Positions 9,101-15,979 of a DNA stretch of 64,000 nt are shown one piece after another. This DNA comes from Amycolatopsis iheyensis (GTDB lineage: Bacteria > Actinomycetota > Actinomycetes > Mycobacteriales > Pseudonocardiaceae), in contig NZ_JAMXQV010000019.1 in the NCBI RefSeq assembly GCF_024703995.1, positions 62,001-126,000 on the forward strand, read 5' to 3'. The translations under genes were made by a program, and so were the position numbers. Within the stretch, counting starts at the first letter, position 1; each line of letters opens with the position of its first letter. The notes beneath the pieces are model-generated. The model ran no database searches. It saw only the letters and a program-made list of their open reading frames with translations, and was not told the DNA's origin.

Positions 9101-9257
9101 CGGGCACCTCGGTCACGGTGTCCTGGCCGGTTCGGAGCACCTCCCAGAACTGCGCCGGAGTCGCGGCGCCGGGCAGCCGGCACCCCGCCCCGACAATGGC
9201 GACGCCCTGCTCGGCGGGGGTCTGCCGCGCATGATTCGTGCTCGTCTTCAAGATCAT
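6168..9257 (-). CDS. Monomodular type I polyketide synthase, KS-AT-ACP
   Basis: A 1029-residue single-module PKS. KS (about 18-440): active-site C187 in ESTCATALAAVH, H323 in EAHGPGTPAGD, H363 in SNIGHLEGAGG; the usual TACSSS is STCATA and HGTGT is HGPGT, so this KS is off the common modular type. AT (about 566-910): S655 in GHSMGE, and YASH at 755-758 where malonyl-specific domains have HAFH, pointing to methylmalonyl-CoA. ACP: S979 in LGMNSL. No KR, DH, ER or TE domain is present, so an unreduced beta-keto chain and release by a separate protein are expected. ATG at 9257 has a GAGGGGA site upstream; the in-frame GTG at 9278 does not. A regulator gene lies directly upstream on the same strand. 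Confidence 0.92.
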   Translation of the reverse strand: MILKTSTNHARQTPAEQGVAIVGAGCRLPGAATPAQFWEVLRTGQDTVTEVPDDRFDVDRWFSPETGKPHSIRSRSGGFLDRIDQFDAPFFGILPNEAEQMDPQQRMLLEVAWQALEDAGRTAAELAGSNTGVYVNMCNSGYWDLLRAAGRHDLHAAMGGEAGGMAAGRIAYHLDARGPVMALESTCATALAAVHVAGRALRSGDIDLAIVGGANLLLTPDLYFALSEAEMLSPTGRCRFGDADADGYVRSEGAVVLVLKRQEDADADGDRTYATIIGTAVRGDGRSGGTLTTPGVAGQEAMLRAAYEDAGVSPADVDFVEAHGPGTPAGDPVELEALATVLGEERDPARPCLVGSAKSNIGHLEGAGGVVGLLKAALALHHRELPRTLHVRTPLAVFDEGPLRLARERTPLTPIGRPALAGVSAFGLSGGYAHAVLSEAPSTSMSPGRRAAEALPAARQDGPAARRGSALTAPATRPAEPPPYLLPLSAKTSTALRTLAAATAELLSTPDGPAAADVCHTAGTRRTHFERRVAVVGRDRAELADELIAVAGGRGSGPGPVQPPRVVFVFPGQGSQWPGMGRELLRTDPVFAARLGECDRAVCDETGFSVLDALEPGRTLSTMDEVQPVLWAVQVALAASWRARGIEPDLLVGHSMGEVAAAVTAGALTVAEGAAVICRRSGLLARRRTPGAMWAVQLGEEPAARAIGAHADRVCVGVVNSPHATVLSGDPGALAEVVAPLRATGVRCSQVQVDYASHAPQVAPLCPDIERSLDGLRPRPGRVPLHSTVLDRVLDGAELDGRYWADNLRLPVRFAGAVGAVLADPRPVVFVEISPHPILHSAIEDGIEAAGRTATVIGSLERDRPEAETMLRALAIAYAAGCDPDWARLTAGGTFVPLPGYPWQGERHWVDDGGAWTSPVIALPGRQDPPAESRDRLRGGPSTPEECAEDLLRRTSALLGVDTGEVDLAVPLTHLGMNSLFAVKLAYQLRSDLDIAISVRELLQAPSIAGLAAAIHDRLPDAVGAGQAS

Positions 9258-9459
9258 AACTTCCCCTCGTGCGGCCACGGGTCATCATCGTCGATCCCTG
9301 AATGGCGGGCATGACCTTTCGTATTTGTTCCCCAGTCGGCGGATCTGCTGCGCGGGGCGGTAACCGCGTGCTTGCGGAACGTCAACACCGTGCAGGATCG
9401 GCACACTGCGCACAGCCTGTCCCGGGGACCGGCCGATGGTCAACGACAAAATAACGGAA

Positions 9460-9472
9460 TGCCGTTTCGGCA
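9460..9472 (-). terminator. Small hairpin after the XRE regulator
   Basis: Just past the stop of the regulator gene (9479), the minus strand reads a 5-base stem (tgccg/cggca) around a 3-base loop, followed by a T-rich stretch ending in ttatttt. This is a weak candidate for an intrinsic terminator that separates the regulator from the PKS. The rest of 9258-9478 probably holds the PKS promoter; minus-strand TTGACG and TTGACC hexamers are present, but no convincing -10 partner. Confidence 0.3.
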
Positions 9473-9478
9473 GGCGGT

Positions 9479-10285
9479 CTACTCGGCGGCGGTCGGCAGG
9501 TGCAGGACAACCCCGGAAGGCATGAATTCGGGCGAGTGCAAGGGAACGATGCGCATCGCCTGCACGCCCAGATGCCCGTGCCGGAACAAGCGCATCGCCG
9601 TCCGGTGCTCCAGGACTTCGTGGCTTTCCCACCAGGTGGCGAACGCGGGGCTGAGCCGGGTGAACTCGGCGATCCGGGCGCCGATCTCCGGGTCGTCCGG
9701 GTGGCGGGCGCACTCGGCGCGCCAGCGGGCCACCGAATCCTGGGTCACCGCTTCCCAGTCCACCAGTCGTTCCCGCGCCAGCGGCGAGGACAGCAGCCAG
9801 TGGAGGATGTTGCGGTCGCGGGGCGGCAGCGCCGAGAAGTCGTCGTACCACTCGCAGGCCGCCTGGTTCCAGGCGACGAGCCCGCAGTACTGGTCGGCCG
9901 CGTAGACCGGGTAGGGGCTGTCGTCGAACTGCGCGACGATCTGGCGGATCAGGTCGGCCGCCGTCACGTCCGTGGTCAGCGGAGTGGTCTGGACGACCGC
10001 GCCGTGGGCGAGGCTGTGCACGTACCGGCGTTCGTCTTCGGTCAGGCGCAGGACCCTGGCCAGGCTGTCGAGGACTTCGCGCGACGGCTGAATCCCTCGA
10101 CCTTGCTCGAGGTAGGTGTACCAGGTCGGGCTCAGTCCGGCGAGGACGGCGACCTCTTCGCGGCGCAGCCCGACGGTCCGGCGCCGCGGCCCGGCCGGCA
10201 GCCCGACCTCGTCCGGGGTGATCCGCTCCCGTCTGCTGCGCAGGAACTTGGCCAGTTCTCGCCGGCTATCGGCGGCCGTGGACAT
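9479..10285 (-). CDS. XRE-family regulator with MmyB-like ligand-binding domain
   Basis: A 268-residue protein. Residues about 1-85 are a helix-turn-helix (TVGLRREEVAVLAGLSPTWYTYLEQGRG), and the remainder is the MmyB/PAS-like domain typical of this large actinobacterial family (VYAADQYCGLVAWNQAACEWYDDF, then AEFTRLSPAFATWWESHEV). These regulators often sit next to biosynthetic or redox genes. I place the start at the ATG at 10285, which has GAGG five bases upstream; an earlier in-frame ATG pair near 10351 has no such site. It is on the same strand as, and immediately upstream of, the PKS gene, so it is the best candidate for its local regulator. Confidence 0.85.
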   Translation of the reverse strand: MSTAADSRRELAKFLRSRRERITPDEVGLPAGPRRRTVGLRREEVAVLAGLSPTWYTYLEQGRGIQPSREVLDSLARVLRLTEDERRYVHSLAHGAVVQTTPLTTDVTAADLIRQIVAQFDDSPYPVYAADQYCGLVAWNQAACEWYDDFSALPPRDRNILHWLLSSPLARERLVDWEAVTQDSVARWRAECARHPDDPEIGARIAEFTRLSPAFATWWESHEVLEHRTAMRLFRHGHLGVQAMRIVPLHSPEFMPSGVVLHLPTAAE

Positions 10286-10523
10286 GCCGACCTCGGCTGC
10301 GCGGACGGGACGAGCGGAATTCCCCCAGGCGTTGGACCATTCGGACATCATACGGGCCGGACCGGCGCCACCCGGCCGGCGACGGCCGTCCGCTGGTGTG
10401 AACTCTCGGGTGCACAACTGAAGAAAACGGTTGAAAGGGACGAAACAGGACAGCCTCGGGTGGCGCTTCGCAAAACGGCGGAATGCGCCGACCGGTCCTT
10501 TTCTTCCGCGCCTTTTCGTGCTT

Positions 10524-11933
10524 TCAGGGAACCTCGGCCGCGGGCGTGCGCGCCGCCGTCGTCAACGCGGCCATCGCCACCGCGACCTTCCACCCGCAAT
10601 TCGGCGCGGCGGCGTGGAATTCGCCCGCCATCGCGGTGGCCTCGGTGATCCGGCCCGCCAGCAGCAGCGCGTCGATCAGGTACGCCCGCAGGTACGGGGC
10701 CATCCACGGCAGCACCGGCCGGTCGGCCTCGGCCAGCACCAGCGCCCGGCGCAGGTGGGAGATCGCCGCGCCGCCGCGCCCCGCCTCCAGCGCGTGGATC
10801 GCCTCGGCGGCGTGCGCGAAGAGCGCCGCGTGGCGGTCCTGGTGCCGGGTGAGGTCGCCGACGACGGCCCCGGCCTCGGCACCGCGTCCGGCCGCGGCCA
10901 GCAGCCAGCCGCGGTAGGCGTGCAGCCGGTCGCGGTGCGGGGAGCCGGCGGCCGCGGCGGCGAGCAGCGCGTCGGCCTCGTCGGGGCGCTGGCTCCCGAA
11001 CGCCAGGCACATCGCCCGCAGCAGCACCGGGTGGGAGTCGTCGCCGTCGGCCACCGCGGCCAGGACGGCCGACGCCTCCGCCGACCGGCCGCGCAGCAAC
11101 AGCACCGCGGCCTTGACCAGCGCGATCTCGGTGTCGGCGCCGCTCCACACCGCCAGCCGGCACAGGTCCTCCACCCGGTCCAGCGCGAGGGATTCCCACG
11201 CGCGGGCGACGGCTTCGAGCAGGTGCGCGACACCGCGGCAGGTCAGCGCGGGCGAGCCGCCCTGCGGCGAGTCGTCGAGCCGCCACCGGCCGGCCGTCCG
11301 GACCATCCGGCCGCGCAGGTCCTGGCGCACCACGATGTCGTGCAGCAGTCCGGGGTTGCCGCCGGTCGCCGCGTGCAGGGCTTCGGTGGTGGCGGAGCGG
11401 ACCGGGCCGGCCATGAGCCGGGCCAGCACCACGCCGACCTCGTCGGCCGAGAGCGGCGGCAGCCGGAGGGTCGTGGTGTCGCGTTCGTAGCGCAGGCAGT
11501 CGACCGGGTCGCCGCCGCCGGGCCGGGTCGCCGGGGTGGGGTGGGTGAGCAGCACGAACGCGCCCGCGTGCCGGTTCAGCCGCTGTAGCACCAGCATGCT
11601 GGCGTGGTCGGCGAGGTGGGCGTCGTCGGCCAGCAGCACCGGCCGCCGGCCTCTGGCCAGTGCCTCGAGCGTGTCGGCGGCTTCGCACACCGCGTCCCGC
11701 CCGGGCGGGCCCGGCAGCAGGTGCCGCAAGGAGGAGAGCGGCTCGTGCCCGCCGGGGCGGAGCTCCAGGAGTGCGTCGCGAGCCGGGTCGAGGCCGTCGA
11801 GGGCCTTGCGCGCCAGGCTGGTACGGCCGATGCCAGGCTCGCCGACGACCACGAGCGGCCCCGGCCGGTCCTCGGCGAGGCGGGTGCGGATCCGTTCGAG
11901 GTGCTCGGCCCTGCCGACGAAGTGCCAGTCCAT
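10524..11933 (-). CDS. AAA/STAND-type ATPase resembling a LAL regulator without LuxR domain
   Basis: A 469-residue protein starting with MDWHFVGRAEHLERI, as ATPase-LuxR (LAL/MalT-type) regulators do. The P-loop is GEPGIGRTSLA, with Arg in place of the usual Lys, and Walker B is VLLADDAHLAD. After the ATPase core come helical, Ala-rich repeats of TPR type, and the protein ends at AARTPAAEVP. No C-terminal LuxR helix-turn-helix is present, and full LAL proteins are roughly 850-950 residues, so this is about half length. I saw no HTH coding remnant in the ~240 bases downstream. It could be a truncated regulator or a signalling ATPase that acts through another protein. Neighbouring XRE and PKS genes run in the same direction. 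Confidence 0.7.
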   Translation of the reverse strand: MDWHFVGRAEHLERIRTRLAEDRPGPLVVVGEPGIGRTSLARKALDGLDPARDALLELRPGGHEPLSSLRHLLPGPPGRDAVCEAADTLEALARGRRPVLLADDAHLADHASMLVLQRLNRHAGAFVLLTHPTPATRPGGGDPVDCLRYERDTTTLRLPPLSADEVGVVLARLMAGPVRSATTEALHAATGGNPGLLHDIVVRQDLRGRMVRTAGRWRLDDSPQGGSPALTCRGVAHLLEAVARAWESLALDRVEDLCRLAVWSGADTEIALVKAAVLLLRGRSAEASAVLAAVADGDDSHPVLLRAMCLAFGSQRPDEADALLAAAAAGSPHRDRLHAYRGWLLAAAGRGAEAGAVVGDLTRHQDRHAALFAHAAEAIHALEAGRGGAAISHLRRALVLAEADRPVLPWMAPYLRAYLIDALLLAGRITEATAMAGEFHAAAPNCGWKVAVAMAALTTAARTPAAEVP

Positions 11934-12248
11934 CGGTTTCTCTTTTCCGCTGGTGGGTATGGCTTCCGGGTGATCACCGAGCGCCGCCGCTGTGGTCGTC
12001 CGGTGCTTCCACGCTCGCCCGGACCGCGGAGCCGGTCAAGATCGAGCTGACGGAGTGTGATCAACTCCGTCACCCATCCGAGTGCAGGCATTCCGAGTAC
12101 CACTACAAGCCGGTTCTGTTTGCCCCGTGCCCGCTGCCGCAAGCTCGAAGAACCGAGGGAACGGAGGCCGGTGTATGAACGGGCGGGCGAAGCAGGCGGA
12201 GGCACCACGGCGGCCGCGCACACGGTCCACCACCCCGGTGGTGCCCCG
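11934..12248. other. Intergenic region between divergent genes
   Basis: About 315 bases between the LAL-like ATPase (leftward) and the membrane protein (rightward). The only structure seen is the dyad at 12048-12072, listed separately. An in-frame GTG at 12171 preceded by GGAGG could extend the membrane protein upstream by 26 residues. No other coding signal is convincing. Confidence 0.5.
12048..12072. promoter_or_regulatory. Perfect 9+7+9 dyad, candidate operator
   Basis: tgacggagt and actccgtca are perfect inverted arms around the 7-base centre gtgatca. The dyad sits between two divergent genes, so an operator is more likely than a terminator. No T-run follows on either strand. The cognate regulator is unknown; the XRE regulator at 9479 is one candidate. 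Confidence 0.5.
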
Positions 12249-13271
12249 GTGATCGCGGTCCTGCTCCTGCTCGCCGGAAGCACGCTCCTCGTCTTCACCT
12301 GGCTGAGCGTGCTGCGCACGGTCTTCGTGCCGCGGCGGCGGTCCAGCCTGCTGATGCGGCTGGCCGTCCGGACGGCCGTCGGCGGTGGCGCGGCCCTCGC
12401 GCGGCGGCTGCCGCCGTCGGCCGGGGAGCGCGTGCTCGACCTCTGCGCGCCACTCGCGCTGATGGTCGTCGGCGGGTGCTGGGCCGGCGCCACATTCCTC
12501 GGCGCCGCTCTGCTTTCACCCGCACTCGCCGGCATCCCGCCCACACCGCGGGAGATCGCGCGGTTCATGGTCCTGCGCGACGACTCCGGGGCGGCGCTGC
12601 TCGCCGTCGCCGGGTGGTTCGCCGTGCTGCAGGCGCTGCTCGTCTTCGGGCTGCACCTCTACCGGGTCACCGCCGCCTACAGCCGCCGGGAGCGGACGGT
12701 CGCCGAGCTCTCGATGCACAGCCTCGAGCCGTCGGAGGCGGAGTTCCTGCTCGCCGAGCACCTGCGGTTCGGCTCGCGCGACCACCTCGACGACCTGTTC
12801 CGGAAGTGGACCGCGTGGCTGGCCGACATCAAGGCCACCCACACCGGCTACCCGGCGCTGACCTGTTTCCGGCCCGCCACCGAGCTGTGCTGGCTGGACG
12901 CGGCGGTGCTGGTGCTCGACGCCGCGGCGCTGACCCACGCCGTCGCGCCCGCGTGGGCGCCGCACAGCGCGCGTTCGGTGCTCGACGCGGGATCCACCTG
13001 CCTGCCCGCGCTGGCCCGCCAGCTCGGTATCGACCTGCCGCGGCCCGCGGTGAGCCTCCAGGGGAGGGAGGAACGCGGGTTCGAGCACAGCGTCCGGGTC
13101 GCGGTCCTCGCCGGACTGCCCGAGCAACGCGGGTACGGCGAAGCCTGGGCGCACTTCCAGCACTGGCGCACGCGTTACGCGCCACAAGCCGCGGCGATGC
13201 GCGTCCGGCTGCGCTACTCACACGGCGACGACGAGCTCGCCGTGTGCCGGGTCGGCCACGCCCCGGCCTGA
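12249..13271 (+). CDS. Unrecognised membrane protein, about three transmembrane segments
   Basis: About 340 residues from the GTG at 12249. Hydrophobic segments: VIAVLLLLAGSTLLVFTWLSV at the N-terminus, then LALMVVGGCWAGATFLGAAL, and GAALLAVAGWFAVLQALLVFGL; the remaining ~200 residues are soluble and end in GHAPA. The first segment is followed by RTVFVPRRRSS, a basic cytoplasmic loop seen in ion-channel-like actinobacterial proteins, but no selectivity-filter motif is visible. I do not recognise a family with certainty. The start is uncertain: GTG at 12171 has GGAGG only 3 bases away and would add a low-complexity leader. It precedes the IS701-like gene by 99 bases. Confidence 0.65.
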   Translation: MIAVLLLLAGSTLLVFTWLSVLRTVFVPRRRSSLLMRLAVRTAVGGGAALARRLPPSAGERVLDLCAPLALMVVGGCWAGATFLGAALLSPALAGIPPTPREIARFMVLRDDSGAALLAVAGWFAVLQALLVFGLHLYRVTAAYSRRERTVAELSMHSLEPSEAEFLLAEHLRFGSRDHLDDLFRKWTAWLADIKATHTGYPALTCFRPATELCWLDAAVLVLDAAALTHAVAPAWAPHSARSVLDAGSTCLPALARQLGIDLPRPAVSLQGREERGFEHSVRVAVLAGLPEQRGYGEAWAHFQHWRTRYAPQAAAMRVRLRYSHGDDELAVCRVGHAPA

Positions 13272-13370
13272 TCGACCGCTCCCGCCCGGCCGCCACGCCG
13301 CACACGTGGCCGGCCGGTCCGGCGTGCCGGAAAACCCGCCGGCGCGCGCCGCACACCGTTTGGGGGAACC

Positions 13371-14582
13371 ATGACCATCGCCCGGATCGAGAGCTTCGCC
13401 CCGGCCGCGCCCGCCGATCCGGCGGACCTGTCCGGCTTCTGCCAAGAGCTGTTCGCCTCCTTTGCCCGGTCCGATCAGCGGCGCTGGGGGGAGGTGTACG
13501 TCCGCGGACTGTATTCGCTCCCCGGCCGCAAGACCATCCGCCGCATCTCCGACCACGTCGTCGGCTGGCGGGCCGACCAGTCGCTGCAGCAGTTCGTCAA
13601 CCAGAGCCCGTGGCGCTGGGAGCCGGTCCGCGGCGGGCTCGCCCGCGAGGTCGCCGCCACGCTGCGGCCGCGGGCGCTGGTCGTCGCCGAGGCGGTGTTC
13701 CCGAAGAACGGGGCCAGCTCGGTCGGGGTGGCCAAGCAGTTCGCGCCGAGCTGCCAGCGGATGCTCAACTGCCAGCTCGGCCTCGCCGTGTTCCTGGCCT
13801 GCGACGAGGGTGCCGTCCCGATCGACTGGCGGCTCGAGCTGCCGCGGGAGTGGGACGAGGACACCGGCCGCCGGGCGCGGTCGCGGGTGCCGGCGGCCGA
13901 ACGGCACCGGCCGCGCTGGGCGCACGTCATGGAGATGCTGGAGGAGATCGGCGGCTGGGACCTGCCCGCGCTGCCGGTGCTCGTCGACGCCCGGCACGAG
14001 CGGCACGTCGAGGCGCTGCTGCGCGGGCTCGAGGGCAGCGGCCTGCAGTACGTCGTGCAGATCTCGGAGGACACGCCGGTCGCGGGCGCGATGCCCGCGG
14101 TCGCCCTCGGCACGCCGCAGGCGCAGACCGCCGGCGAGCTGGTGCGCCAAGCCCGCCGGCTGGGCCGGATGACGATGAACTGGCGGGAGACCGCCTACGG
14201 GCAGGCGAGCATCTCGCAGTTCGTGCTCGCGCCGCTGGCCTCCGCCGGCCGGACGCCCCCGGCCCCGGCGCGGCTGCACCGCGGGCCGCGGCAGGTGCTG
14301 GCCGAACGGGTGTCCGGCCGGGTGCAGCCGGACCTGATCCACCTGACCAACATCACCCAGGCCCGGCTGCCGGACCTGGTGCACCTGGTGCGCCGGCACC
14401 GCGCTGTCGCCGAAGGGCTGACCCGGCTGCACGACGAGTCCGGCCTGGCCGACTTCGAGGGCCGGTCCTTCCGCGGCTGGCACCACCACGTGACGCTGGC
14501 GTCGGTGGCGCACGCCTACCGCGTCATCCAGGAGGCCGGCCGGACCGAGGCCGAAGACGCGCGGATCCGGCCCTACGCATGA
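13371..14582 (+). CDS. IS701-like DDE-fold protein, probably catalytically inactive
   Basis: 403 residues with the DDE_5/IS701 transposase layout: SSVGVAKQFAPSCQRMLNCQLGLAVFLA, then PIDWRLELPREW, then LPVLVDARHERHVEALL, and RSFRGWHHHVTLASVAHAY near the end. The usual DDTG block that supplies the first catalytic Asp reads AEAV (residues 106-109), so the first acidic ligand is altered. The second (VLVDAR) and third (DFEGRSF) acidic positions remain. I saw no flanking inverted repeats or target duplication, and the gene overlaps the next one by ATGA. This suggests a fixed, domesticated IS701-like protein rather than a mobile copy; similar stand-alone proteins are common in actinomycete biosynthetic regions. 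Confidence 0.75.
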   Translation: MTIARIESFAPAAPADPADLSGFCQELFASFARSDQRRWGEVYVRGLYSLPGRKTIRRISDHVVGWRADQSLQQFVNQSPWRWEPVRGGLAREVAATLRPRALVVAEAVFPKNGASSVGVAKQFAPSCQRMLNCQLGLAVFLACDEGAVPIDWRLELPREWDEDTGRRARSRVPAAERHRPRWAHVMEMLEEIGGWDLPALPVLVDARHERHVEALLRGLEGSGLQYVVQISEDTPVAGAMPAVALGTPQAQTAGELVRQARRLGRMTMNWRETAYGQASISQFVLAPLASAGRTPPAPARLHRGPRQVLAERVSGRVQPDLIHLTNITQARLPDLVHLVRRHRAVAEGLTRLHDESGLADFEGRSFRGWHHHVTLASVAHAYRVIQEAGRTEAEDARIRPYA

Positions 14583-15979
14583 CGATCCCGGTGACCGCCG
14601 CCCGGCTGCGCGGCATCGAGCTGTTCGCCGAGCTCGACGCCGAGCGGCTCGGCTGGCTCGCCGGCGCGGGGGAGCACCGGGTGCTGCGCGACGGCGAAAA
14701 GCTGTTCGACGACGGCGAGCAGGCGGAGCACTTCTACGTGCTGCTGGCCGGGGAACTGGTGCTGAGCAAGCGGATCGGCGAGCGCGAGCAGATCGTCGGG
14801 CGGCACTTCGGCGACCCCGCCGCGGCACCGCACGCCGCCGACAAGCCGCGGGCCGCGCACCAGTACACCGGCGAGCTGCCCCTGCTCGCCGGCGGCGGGT
14901 ACGTGGCGGCCGCGACCGCGGCGGGCGAGGTCGAGCTGCTCGCCTACGACAAGGACACGTTCCTGTGGATGCTCGTCCGCTGCCCGGAGGTGTGCCGGGT
15001 GCTGCTGCCGGTGCTGGTCTGGCGGATCCGGTCGTACGAAGCACAGGCCGGCCGGCGGACGATGCTCGAAGGGCTCGGCACGCTCGCCGCCGGGCTCGCG
15101 CACGAGCTGAACAACCCGGTCGCGGCGCTGGTGCGGGCGGCCGCCGAGTTCGACCGCACGGCGGCCGGGCTGGCCGGCACGGCGATCACCTGGGGTGCGA
15201 AGGCGACGCCGGGGGAGCGCGCCGCGCTCGACCGGCTGGTGGCCGCCCCGGCGCGTCCGGAGCTGGGTGCGCTGGCCGCCGCCGAAGCACTCGACGCGGT
15301 GGCCGATTGGCTGGACTCGGCGGGCCTGCCGGACGCGGTCGACCTCGCCGCGGACCTCACCGTCGCCGACCTGGACGCACTCGCCGCCGAGGTCCGCCCG
15401 GAGGTGCTGGCGGTGGCGGTCCGGCTGCTGGCCGGCCGGCTCTCGGCCCGCGCCCTGGCCGCCGACGCGCAGGCGGCGGGCCGGGCGATCAGCACCCTGG
15501 TCGCCTCGGCGGCCGCGTACGCCGACCTCGGCCGCGCCCCGGAACGCGAGGTCGACGTGGTCGCGGGCCTCGAAGCGACGCTGCGGGTGCTGGCCCCGGG
15601 CCTGACGGGCATCGCCGTGGTCCGCGACTTCGCGCCGCTGCCCCCGGTGCCGGCGCACCTCGGCGAGCTCAACCAGGTCTGGACGCACCTGGTCCGCAAC
15701 GCGGCGCAGGCGATGAACGGCGAGGGCGAGCTACGGCTCACGACGCGGGCGGAGGGCCCGTGCGTGGTGGTGGAGGTCCGCGACAACGGTCCCGGGGTGC
15801 CACCGGAGTTGCTGCCCCGGCTGTTCCAGCCGTTCTTCACGACGAAGGACATCGGCCACGGCACCGGGCTGGGCCTGCACCTGTGCCACGAGATCGTGGC
15901 GGTGCGCCACAACGGGTCGATCGAGGCGGTTTCGATGCCGGGAGACACGCGGTTCGTGGTGCGGCTCCCGGCGCGTTAA
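14579..15979 (+). CDS. Cyclic-nucleotide-binding-domain histidine kinase
   Basis: 466 residues. An N-terminal cNMP-binding beta roll (about 10-155: LFAELDAERLGWLAG, KLFDDGEQAEHFYVLLAGEL) is joined directly to a histidine kinase. H box: H175 in LAAGLAHELNNPVAAL. ATPase boxes: N in LVRNAAQAMNG, DNGPGVP, LFQPFFTTK and GTGLGLHLCHE. No membrane segment is seen, so it is a soluble cytoplasmic kinase that could sense a cyclic nucleotide. The region between HisKA and HATPase (about 185-340) is long and Ala-rich. No response regulator is adjacent. The start ATG overlaps the upstream stop (ATGA), so the two are translationally coupled. Its TAA shares bases with the convergent benR stop. Confidence 0.88.
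   Translation: MTIPVTAARLRGIELFAELDAERLGWLAGAGEHRVLRDGEKLFDDGEQAEHFYVLLAGELVLSKRIGEREQIVGRHFGDPAAAPHAADKPRAAHQYTGELPLLAGGGYVAAATAAGEVELLAYDKDTFLWMLVRCPEVCRVLLPVLVWRIRSYEAQAGRRTMLEGLGTLAAGLAHELNNPVAALVRAAAEFDRTAAGLAGTAITWGAKATPGERAALDRLVAAPARPELGALAAAEALDAVADWLDSAGLPDAVDLAADLTVADLDALAAEVRPEVLAVAVRLLAGRLSARALAADAQAAGRAISTLVASAAAYADLGRAPEREVDVVAGLEATLRVLAPGLTGIAVVRDFAPLPPVPAHLGELNQVWTHLVRNAAQAMNGEGELRLTTRAEGPCVVVEVRDNGPGVPPELLPRLFQPFFTTKDIGHGTGLGLHLCHEIVAVRHNGSIEAVSMPGDTRFVVRLPAR

Noticed and set aside
11934..12248. Small gene between the divergent LAL-like and membrane protein genes
   Set aside because: Open frames there are short and lack coherent start sites; only the 12048-12072 dyad is supported.
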